Source: Pseudomonadota bacterium
GTDB taxonomy: Bacteria > Desulfobacterota > Syntrophia > Syntrophales > UBA5619
Reading direction: 5' to 3'
DNA: 43,905 nucleotides
Assembly (NCBI GenBank): GCA_018896355.1
Contig: JAHIMW010000115.1
Location: 1 to 43,905 of the forward strand
How positions within the stretch are numbered: position 1 is the first letter of the stretch; each line of letters opens with the position of its first letter. Made by a program: the position numbers and the translations under genes. The notes under the pieces are model-generated. The model searched no databases. It had not been told where the DNA came from and saw only the letters and a program-made list of their open reading frames with translations. Shown here piece after piece: positions 16,248-23,079 of the stretch.

Positions 16248-17561
16248 CTATGGTTTTACGGCCAGGGACGCAAGCAGCGTACCCGTGGCTTTTTTCATCC
16301 GGAGCAGCGACAGTTGATAATTGTAAATCGCCGACGCCACCTTTCGCTCGGCCGACACGAGCAGCGTGTTGGCATCCATCACATCGAGGCTGTTCGCAAG
16401 GCCGAAATTGAACTGCCTTTCCACGGCGCGGTAATTGTCACGGGCAAAGAGAAGCTGATCGTTGAGGAACCGAAGGATTCCCTTCTGCGTAACCACATCC
16501 AGGTAGACGCTCCGGACCTCGATGTCGATCCCCTTCTTCATCTCCTCGACCTGAAGCGCCGCCTGTCTCTCCCGGGACTTCGCCTCCGATACGTCCGCCT
16601 TCCGGAGTCCCCCGTCGAAGAACGGAAAGTTCAGCGCAACCCCTGCGTAGATGCTCTCCCGGTTCAGATTCGACGCGGCCGGAGACTGATCGGTCCCGGC
16701 ATATACGCCGAAGAGGGAGAGGCTGGGCCAGGAGGCCCCTTCGGCAATGCGGATCTGGTCGGCGGCGATCTGTTTCTGGACATCCAGGCTCTTGAGGTCG
16801 GCCCGCGCGGCAAAGGCCTGTTGCTGGAAGAGGGGCAGATCCTTGATCTCCTCTTCCGCCGCGTGAACTTCACTGAGTGTGTAGGGGACTCTGATCCCGG
16901 CATTGCTCGCCAGAACGGCCAGCGCCAGTTCAAGGCCGTTTTGCGCTTGAAGGCTCTCCGACTTCGCCCCGGAAAGTTCCCCCTCGGCGCGCAGAAGCGC
17001 GGTCTTCGTCACTTCGCCGATCTTCAGCCGCTGTTCGGCGGCGTCGCGGTGCTTCTGCAGCCGCTGCAGATTCGCGTCGGCGATATCCAGGTTTTTTCGC
17101 GCCATCAGACAGTTGTAATAGGCCACGGCCACGTACCGAAGGAGGTAATCCTCGCGGACCGCCGTCAGGTCATGCCGGCTCTTCGTCACGTTCTGCCGGG
17201 AGATTCCGAGCGCCGTCAGCTCCCGGCCGCCCAGGGAAACGGTCTCTTCGGCCCGAATCCCCCAGGTGTAGGCCAACTCCGGCTGCAGGACACCCCCCGT
17301 TGCGGTAAACTTCTTTTCCGAATACTGGGTGTAACCGCCCGTCGCCGTCAGGCGGGGCAGCAAATAGGAGAAAGCCTTATCCTTGCCCGTCTCGGCAATG
17401 GCAAGGTTTTCCTCCGCCATCTTGAGCTTTTCAGAACGGGCCAGCGCGATCCGGAAGAGATCGTCCAGAGAGTACTCCTCCGCAAAAAGGGAGGCCGGCG
17501 TCGCCAAGCAGAGAGAAAACGCGAAGACGCCGGCCGCCAGTAAAAATAACACCTTTTTCAT
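16248..17561 (-). CDS. TolC-family outer-membrane channel (second of two)
   Basis: A 437-residue outer-membrane efflux protein. ATG 17561 is chosen (MKKVLFLL) because GAGGAG lies 5-6 bases upstream; a longer start at 17579 lacks a site. Residues 1-27 or so form a signal peptide ending near LFAEE. Two OEP repeats are seen: ALARSEKLKMAEENLAIAE near the N-terminus and a later LNFPFFDGGLRKADVSEAKS, with GLANSLDVMDANTLLVSAE toward the C-terminus, as in TolC-type proteins. It is the gene directly before the adaptor and pump, so it is the likely partner channel of that pump. Confidence 0.9.
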   Translation of the reverse strand: MKKVLFLLAAGVFAFSLCLATPASLFAEEYSLDDLFRIALARSEKLKMAEENLAIAETGKDKAFSYLLPRLTATGGYTQYSEKKFTATGGVLQPELAYTWGIRAEETVSLGGRELTALGISRQNVTKSRHDLTAVREDYLLRYVAVAYYNCLMARKNLDIADANLQRLQKHRDAAEQRLKIGEVTKTALLRAEGELSGAKSESLQAQNGLELALAVLASNAGIRVPYTLSEVHAAEEEIKDLPLFQQQAFAARADLKSLDVQKQIAADQIRIAEGASWPSLSLFGVYAGTDQSPAASNLNRESIYAGVALNFPFFDGGLRKADVSEAKSRERQAALQVEEMKKGIDIEVRSVYLDVVTQKGILRFLNDQLLFARDNYRAVERQFNFGLANSLDVMDANTLLVSAERKVASAIYNYQLSLLRMKKATGTLLASLAVKP

Positions 17562-17703
17562 GATCACTCCTCGTCCCACTAAACGGAATCATGCCGGCAA
17601 ATTTCTTTGCCGGCCGTTCACATTGCCGCCCGTCCCGCTGTCACCCCGTGATGATCGTTGGCCTTGGGCCTTCGTCAAACGGACCTTCTCTTGGGCGATG
17701 CCC

Positions 17704-19089
17704 TCACTCCACCCCGTCCGGAGCGGCAACCCCCATCGCCCTTTCCAGCTTCGCCCGGCCGATGCTGTAATCTCCGAGGGCGTTGTCGTGATCCGCTTTT
17801 GCCTTTGTCAGAAGGGTCTGGGCGTCGATCACATCGGTCGAGGTCCCTACCTGCTCCCGGTATCGCTCGGTGTTGATCCGGAAATTTTCTTCGGCCTGTT
17901 CGGTCGCCTTTTTCGCCACATGGATCTGCGTTCCCGCCTCATGAAGGAGGATCCAGGCGTTCTTGACTTCCAAGGCGATCTGCTCCCGGATGTTGGTCAG
18001 GATGTCCGCCGTCTGGTTCTCCCGGCTGAGGCCGGCCTCCACACGGCTTTTGGTCTTTCCCCACTCCCAGAAATTCCAGTTTGCCACGGCCATGACGTAC
18101 CAGTTCTCCTGGTCCCGGTAGGGGCTCCCGGCGACACCCGGTGTGTCGCCGTACCTGGCGTAATTCCCGACCAGCCCGACGTTCGGGTAATATTCGCTTC
18201 GGGCCAGCTTGACCTGGTTCTTCGCCTGTTCCAGGCGGAACGTGTATGACCGGATCTCCGGACGGTTTTCCATGGCCGCGGCAATGCAGCCGTCGAGCGG
18301 CTTCGTAAAGGGCCGGTCATTCAGGGCGTCTTCGATCTCCACGGGGGCGTTGATCTCCCGCCTGAGGAGCGTGTTGAATTTCGATTTCGCCATTTCCAGG
18401 CTGTTTTCCGCCCGTACCAGAAACTGCCGACCGTTCGCCAGTTCAACTTCGGCGTAGAGAAGATCGTTCCTTGGAATGATACCGACGTCATAATACCCCT
18501 GGGCCGTATCCCGGTGGGCCGTCAACCGCTCGATGGACTGCCTGGCTACCGCATGGATACGGCCCGCCTTCAGGATATTGAAATAGGCGATCTTGACTTC
18601 TTGAACGAGATCCTGGACCGTCGCGGTCTCTTCCAAGCGGGCAATCTCGCTTCCCAGACGGCTCGCATCGTAGCTCGCAAGAATCCCTCCCCCGGCGAAG
18701 AGGGGCTGCCGCACCTCGACATTCCAGTTGTAGTTCTCCTTCGTCCCGGCCTGGTAGGTGCTGGGAGGAATCGTCACCGGGATCGGCGAGGGACCGGGAA
18801 AGGTAAAGGAACCGCCCGGAGATGTGACCGTAGGATCATCGTTGAGTCGCGTGTAGCTGTAGGAGGTGCTGAATTTCGGCAGAAAGCCGGTGAACGCCTC
18901 CTTCCGCTGCGCCTCAGCCCCCTTCACCCCTTCCCGAGCCGCATGGATGAGGACGCTCCGCTTCAGCGCGAGATCGATGCTTTCGGATAGCGACAGCGGC
19001 TTTACCGTTTCCGCCGCGTGAACGGCGGTCACCGTTGCGGCAATCAGCGTGACGAGGACTCCGCGGAGAAACCATCGTTTAGTGCCCAT
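17704..19089 (-). CDS. TolC-family outer-membrane channel (first of two)
   Basis: A 461-residue TolC-type protein with a signal peptide at about 1-25 (ending AVHAAE), start ATG 19089 preceded by GGAGGGGGT. It shows the usual OEP features: SLSESIDLALKRSVLIHAAR, VRQPLFAGGGILASYDASRL, then NWNFWEWGKTKSRVEAGLSR and QVGTSTDVIDAQTLLTKAKA. It differs clearly from the TolC-like protein that follows about 140 bases downstream, so this is not a recent duplication. Having two channels ahead of one pump is unusual; one may serve another exporter. Its first codons overlap the end of a dehydrogenase remnant. Confidence 0.88.
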   Translation of the reverse strand: MGTKRWFLRGVLVTLIAATVTAVHAAETVKPLSLSESIDLALKRSVLIHAAREGVKGAEAQRKEAFTGFLPKFSTSYSYTRLNDDPTVTSPGGSFTFPGPSPIPVTIPPSTYQAGTKENYNWNVEVRQPLFAGGGILASYDASRLGSEIARLEETATVQDLVQEVKIAYFNILKAGRIHAVARQSIERLTAHRDTAQGYYDVGIIPRNDLLYAEVELANGRQFLVRAENSLEMAKSKFNTLLRREINAPVEIEDALNDRPFTKPLDGCIAAAMENRPEIRSYTFRLEQAKNQVKLARSEYYPNVGLVGNYARYGDTPGVAGSPYRDQENWYVMAVANWNFWEWGKTKSRVEAGLSRENQTADILTNIREQIALEVKNAWILLHEAGTQIHVAKKATEQAEENFRINTERYREQVGTSTDVIDAQTLLTKAKADHDNALGDYSIGRAKLERAMGVAAPDGVE

Positions 19090-19375
19090 TTTTTCTGACC
19101 CCCTCCAGTTTCATGGCGGTTGAGAGATCCTTGTACATGTTGTTCACGGAGAAATGGGGAGCGAAGTTGCGTTCGATCATCCGGGGCCCGCGAACCTCCA
19201 TGGCGCCGGTGCGGGCCCCGCCGACACTCGTTATCTCTATGACCTTCCCTGGATCGATACCCGCCTTTTTTGCCAGCACCAGGGCCGCCGCCACTTCGGC
19301 CGGAGATCCGGCCCATGCCGCACCGGCTTCGACCACTTCAGCCACCTTTTCGTTTGAAAGCATTAACGCTTGCAT
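19079..19375 (-). pseudogene. Remnant of a 3-hydroxyisobutyrate-dehydrogenase-like gene with internal deletion
   Basis: This 98-codon frame joins two distant parts of a beta-hydroxyacid dehydrogenase. Residues 7-30 (SNEKVAEVVEAGAAWAGSPA) match the helix after the NAD-binding Rossmann strand. Residues 31-88 (VLAKKAGIDPGKVIEI, then RGPRMIERNFAPHFSVNNM) match the all-helical C-terminal domain. The GxGxxG loop, the rest of the Rossmann fold and the catalytic Lys helix are missing. It is therefore a remnant whose frame happened to survive the deletion. It overlaps the start of the TolC-like gene by 11 bases and could carry part of that gene's promoter. Confidence 0.7.
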
Positions 19376-19500
19376 GTGGAGGCTAAAAGATATTCATACC
19401 GCAATCTTTTCATATCATGCAGGTAAAACCTTTGTGCAGGTCGCCACAATCGAGATAGCGATAATAATTTCTTAGACTTGCCGAGAGCAACCGAGGCCTT

Positions 19501-19806
19501 CTACTTCTTGAACACTTTAAAAAGCCTTTCAAGGACAGGTTTCTCGATCTTCGCCAAGGCATCGCACTCGCCCGCATCAAGCCACATTCCTCTGCAGGAT
19601 GAACATTCATCTATCTTTATGCCCTTGAAATCAATTTCTATAAGATCCGTCCCGCACTTAGGACATTTCATAAAGTGCAGTTCTCTCAGTTTCTCTCTTT
19701 GCTCGCTGGATGCCTGTTTCTTCCTCTGTTCCTCTCTCCGCTTCTGCATCTCCTGTTCTATTCGCACGAAATACTCTTCTTCACGTTCCGTCGGCTTTAC
19801 CGGCAT
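19501..19806 (-). CDS. Zinc-ribbon (TFIIB-type) protein
   Basis: A 101-residue protein with a zf-TFIIB motif: C48-x2-C51 (MKCPKCG) and C68-x2-C71 (DECSSCRGMWLDAGE). The Cys pattern, followed by GMWLDAGE, is the signature of this small bacterial zinc-ribbon family. The N-terminal half is a charged helix (EQEMQKRREEQRKKQ). Start ATG 19806 follows GGGAGG. The function is unknown. A strong hairpin lies about 20 bases upstream of the start. Confidence 0.85.
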   Translation of the reverse strand: MPVKPTEREEEYFVRIEQEMQKRREEQRKKQASSEQREKLRELHFMKCPKCGTDLIEIDFKGIKIDECSSCRGMWLDAGECDALAKIEKPVLERLFKVFKK

Positions 19807-19826
19807 AGAGACCTCCCGTCTTCGGA

Positions 19827-19859
19827 TTTAATCTCCCTTCCTCCGGAAAGGAGATTAAA
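19827..19859. other. Strong hairpin upstream of the zinc-ribbon gene
   Basis: TTTAATCTCCCTTCC (19827-19841) pairs with GGAAAGGAGATTAAA (19845-19859), a 15-bp stem with one mismatch and a 3-base loop. On the minus strand it would lie in the leader of the zinc-ribbon gene. No T-run follows in either direction, so it is not a classic terminator. It could be a leader structure, a protein-binding site or a remnant of a repeat. Confidence 0.5.
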
Positions 19860-20072
19860 GTGCAACCAATGTATTCGTTCTGCTGAACTGACTGACAAGG
19901 CATTGCATTTTCTCAGCGGGAGTTTACGAAGAACGATCTTGTGTGTCAATGGAATAATGGGGGACCGCTCAATTTCTATTGACTTATGTTTCAATATGGT
20001 CATATCATTCGTAATAAATCAAGACAAATGAAAAACTGTTGATGTCCGGCCGAAGAAGCTGCCGTTCTTTAA
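19860..20072. other. Non-coding sequence
   Basis: All frames are short and broken and no family could be recognised. The stretch is A+T-rich compared with the nuo operon to the right. Together with the sugar-kinase fragment that follows it looks like eroded coding DNA. Confidence 0.45.
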
Positions 20073-20207
20073 GGTAGGGCTCTTCACACGGACGGGATCT
20101 TCACAGAGGCATCTATCTTTGCTTGTATCAGGGCTAAAGAGGCAGGCATCCCTGTAGTTGCAGACGGGGAACTCTTAGGGACGGAATGCTGGACATCGCC
20201 CGATTGA
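20073..20207 (+). pseudogene. Fragment of a PfkB-family carbohydrate kinase
   Basis: A 44-codon open stretch between stop codons at 20070-20072 and 20205-20207 reads LHTDGIFTEASIFACIRAKE, then AGIPVVADGELLG. This matches the family pattern in which a D-G-x(3-4)-A segment is followed by ARxAGIPVVxD, in the middle of ribokinase/PfkB sugar kinases. Neither the N-terminal half nor the C-terminal ATP-binding GAGD region is found nearby. It has no start codon or ribosome binding site and is a dead fragment. Confidence 0.55.
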
Positions 20208-20545
20208 GTGACTGAAGAACCCAACATCCTCGCCTGATATCAACTGATCGACCACTCCCCTTTTATGATATTCTTTCTCATGGTTTACATCTACTACCTT
20301 CAAACAGCATTCAATGATCTGGGCCGATAAGCCGCCATGAACATTAGCGATTGGAAGTCTGGCTTATCCTGTCGCTGATACTCCGTATCGATAAAAGGAA
20401 GAAAGACTTTTTAGACAAGTACGCTTAACCCTAATGATCAATCGCATCATTTTTTACTTGACAGCGGCAACGTATTCAGTGTAGCGAGACGGAACTTTTT
20501 GGTGTTGATCGCCTTTTTGCATTGAACTTTTTTCTCGAGGGAAGC
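20208..20545. other. Intergenic region upstream of the nuo operon
   Basis: No gene is recognised in these 338 bases. AATGAT/ATCATT followed by a T-run (about 20432-20456) is a weak hairpin that might stop upstream transcripts. A possible promoter follows (see 20458-20485). The sequence is A+T-rich. Confidence 0.45.
20458..20485 (+). promoter_or_regulatory. Possible sigma-70 promoter of the nuo operon
   Basis: A perfect -35 hexamer TTGACA lies at 20458-20463, but the -10 is poor: with a 16-base spacer the hexamer is TGTAGC (20480-20485). It is 60-80 bases before the nuoA start, a sensible distance. The call rests mainly on the -35 match. Confidence 0.25.
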
Positions 20546-20899
20546 ATGATTGAATACATCCCCATCCTGATCTTGCTCTGCTTTGCCATTATGATTGCCG
20601 TTCTGATCGTCGGCGCTTCGCACCTTCTGGGTCACCGAATTTCACGAAAAACCAAACTTTCCACCTACGAGTGCGGGATGCAGACCATCGGCCCCACCCG
20701 GATGAAGATGAACATCCGCTATTACATCATCGCCATGCTGTTTCTGATCTTCGATATCGAAATTATGTTTCTCTACCCGTGGGCGCTGGTGACGGGGGGA
20801 CTCGGGATGTTCGGATTCGTCGAGATGCTGATTTTCGTTGCGATCCTGTTTGTCGGTTATCTCTATGTGTGGAAGAAAGGGGCCCTGGAATGGGAGTAG
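20546..20899 (+). CDS. nuoA: NADH-quinone oxidoreductase subunit A
   Basis: A 117-residue membrane subunit with three hydrophobic helices. ATG 20546 (MIEYIPIL) is chosen because GAGGGAAG precedes it; an earlier start at 20522 is not supported. It contains YECGMQTIGPTRMKMNIRYY and FDIEIMFLYPWA, the conserved loop and TM2 motifs of NuoA/ND3 next to the quinone site. It is the first gene of a 13-gene operon and overlaps nuoB by 10 bases. Confidence 0.95.
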   Translation: MIEYIPILILLCFAIMIAVLIVGASHLLGHRISRKTKLSTYECGMQTIGPTRMKMNIRYYIIAMLFLIFDIEIMFLYPWALVTGGLGMFGFVEMLIFVAILFVGYLYVWKKGALEWE

Positions 20900-21384
20900 A
20901 AGCCGCGGCGACCGCCTCTTTGCAGGAAGTAATAAACTGGGCAAGAAAAAATTCCATATGGCCTGTAACCTTCGGCCTTGCCTGCTGCGCGTTGGAGATG
21001 ATGGTGGCAAGTTCGTCAACCTATGACATTGCCCGTTTCGGCTCGGAGGTGTTCCGGCCCTCTCCCCGCCAGACGGACCTGATGATCGTCGCCGGAACCG
21101 TGACCAGGAAAATGGCGCCCATGCTGAAGCGCATCTATGAGCAGATGCCCGAACCGAAATGGGTCATCGCCTACGGAGCCTGCGCATGCAGCGGCGGAAT
21201 TTTCCAGACCTACAATGTCGTCCAGGGCGTCGACCAGATCATCCCCGTGGATGTCTACGTGCCCGGCTGTCCACCCCGGCCCGAAGGTCTTCTGAAAGGG
21301 ATCATAACCCTTCAGGAGAAGATCGCCGCAGAACCGGCGGGACAACGAAACCTTGTCAGTTTGCCGTGGAGGAACAATGGCTAA
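20890..21384 (+). CDS. nuoB: NADH-quinone oxidoreductase subunit B
   Basis: A 164-residue subunit that carries the terminal [4Fe-4S] cluster N2 and passes electrons to quinone. Ligands C32 and C33 (FGLACCALEMM), C98 (AYGACACSGG) and C127 (VPGCPPRPEG) are all present. The start ATG 20890 overlaps the end of nuoA, suggesting translational coupling; the frame extends further upstream only within nuoA. Confidence 0.95.
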   Translation: MGVEAAATASLQEVINWARKNSIWPVTFGLACCALEMMVASSSTYDIARFGSEVFRPSPRQTDLMIVAGTVTRKMAPMLKRIYEQMPEPKWVIAYGACACSGGIFQTYNVVQGVDQIIPVDVYVPGCPPRPEGLLKGIITLQEKIAAEPAGQRNLVSLPWRNNG

Positions 21385-21874
21385 GTGCATGGCCGGTGAT
21401 CTGCTGAAGGAAAACTTCCCGGAGGCGGTGCGGGACTGCGAAGAGTTCAGAGGGGAGACCAGCATCACCGTTGATGCGGGCAGGCTCAGAGAGGTCATGA
21501 CTTTCATGAAGGAAGAAGAGAAGCTTTGTTACGATCTTCTCCTCGACCTTGCCGGCGTCGACTTCAATGACCGCTCTCCCCGCTTCATGATCGCTTATCT
21601 GTTGCACAGCACGAAATTCAACAACAAACTCCGGATCAAAACGACGGTGGCAGAAGGCGCTTCGCTCGATACGGTCAGCGATATCTGGCTGGCGGCGGAC
21701 TACATGGAGCGGGAAGTGTATGACATGTTCGGGATTATATTCAATAACCACCCGAATTTAAAACGTATTCTTCTTACCGATGATTTTGTCGGCCACCCGT
21801 TGAGAAAGGATTTCCCCGTCAAAGGAGCGGATTTCGATCAACCGCTTCAGGTTTGCTTAGAGGAAGAACAATAA
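21377..21874 (+). CDS. nuoC: NADH-quinone oxidoreductase subunit C
   Basis: A 165-residue peripheral subunit (30-kDa family), a separate gene and not fused to nuoD. The start at 21377 follows GGAGGAAC and overlaps the nuoB stop. Typical features: LCYDLLLDLAGVDF, then ADYMEREVYDMFGI and HPNLKRILLTDDFVGHPLRK, the signature that ends in HPLRKDFP. Confidence 0.93.
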   Translation: MAKCMAGDLLKENFPEAVRDCEEFRGETSITVDAGRLREVMTFMKEEEKLCYDLLLDLAGVDFNDRSPRFMIAYLLHSTKFNNKLRIKTTVAEGASLDTVSDIWLAADYMEREVYDMFGIIFNNHPNLKRILLTDDFVGHPLRKDFPVKGADFDQPLQVCLEEEQ

Positions 21875-21896
21875 CGTTTTGAGGGCAAAAGAATCG

Positions 21897-23072
21897 ATGG
21901 CTGAATCCCGCTACATGACGATCAATATGGGGCCGCAGCATCCCGCAACGCACGGCGTTCTGAGGCTGCTTCTGGAGCTTGACGGGGAGATCATCGTCAA
22001 GGCCGAGCCGCACATCGGTTATCTGCATCGGGGCATCGAAAAACTGGCCGAATCCATGACCTATCCCCAGGCCCTCACGCTGACGGACCGGCTTGACTAT
22101 ACAAGCGCCCTCTCCAACAATCTTGCCTACTGCCTTGCCGTGGAGAAACTGCTGGACATCAACATACCGAAGAGGGCCCAGTATCTGCGGGTTCTGATGG
22201 CCGAACTTCAGCGGATCGCCGCCCACCTTCTCTGGCTCGCGACGCATGCGCTCGATCTGGGGGCGATGACGCTGCTCTTCTACGCCTTCCGGGAAAGGGA
22301 AACCATCATGGAGATCCTGGAATTGGCGACCGGCGCAAGGCTGACGCCGAGCTTCATCCGGATCGGCGGCCTTGCGAGCGACATTCCCGACACCTTTCTG
22401 CCCCGTGTGAAGGCGTTTGTAGAGGATTTCCCCAAGCGGATGGATGATTACGAAACGCTGCTGACGGAAAACATCATCTGGAAGAAAAGGACGACGAACA
22501 TCGCGCCGATGTCCGCGGAGGAGTGCATTCAGTACGGCGTCACGGGGCCGGTGCTGAGGGCTTCCGGCGTTTCTTACGACGTCCGAAAGGCCTATCCCTA
22601 CTCGAGCTACGAAGATTTTGACTTTGAAATCCCGCTGGGCAGGAACGGGGATGTCTATGACCGGTATCTGGTGAGACTGATAGAAATGCGGCAGTCGAAC
22701 CGGATTGTAAAGCAGGCCGCGGAGAAGCTGCCCGGCGGTCCGTTCGCCGCTGTTGACGCCCCGCTGGTTGTGCCGCCGGCTAAGGAGGAGGTGGGCCGGG
22801 ACATTGCGGCGCTGATCCGCCATTTCAAGATCATGGAGGAGGGCTTCCGGCCGCCGTGCGGCGAGGTTTACGCCTCCGTCGAATCGTCGAAGGGGGAACT
22901 CGGTTTCTATCTGATCAGCGACGGGACCAACAAGCCCTTCCGGATGAGGATCAGACCACCCTCCTTCATCAATCTGGCCGCGTTGCCGAAGATGATCGAG
23001 GGACAGATGGTCGCCGATGTCGTTGCCGCCATCGGCAGTATCGACATCGTGTTGGGAGAGATCGACAGATAG
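21897..23072 (+). CDS. nuoD: NADH-quinone oxidoreductase subunit D
   Basis: A 391-residue subunit (49-kDa family, related to the [NiFe] hydrogenase large subunit), which forms the quinone pocket with NuoB. ATG 21897 is used; a GAGGGC lies 10 bases upstream. Motifs: MGPQHPATHGVLRLLLELDG, HIGYLHRGIEKLAE, LTDRLDYTSALSNN and the end DIVLGEIDR. The hydrogenase Cys ligands are absent, as expected. Confidence 0.95.
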   Translation: MAESRYMTINMGPQHPATHGVLRLLLELDGEIIVKAEPHIGYLHRGIEKLAESMTYPQALTLTDRLDYTSALSNNLAYCLAVEKLLDINIPKRAQYLRVLMAELQRIAAHLLWLATHALDLGAMTLLFYAFRERETIMEILELATGARLTPSFIRIGGLASDIPDTFLPRVKAFVEDFPKRMDDYETLLTENIIWKKRTTNIAPMSAEECIQYGVTGPVLRASGVSYDVRKAYPYSSYEDFDFEIPLGRNGDVYDRYLVRLIEMRQSNRIVKQAAEKLPGGPFAAVDAPLVVPPAKEEVGRDIAALIRHFKIMEEGFRPPCGEVYASVESSKGELGFYLISDGTNKPFRMRIRPPSFINLAALPKMIEGQMVADVVAAIGSIDIVLGEIDR

Positions 23073-23079
23073 GATCATT

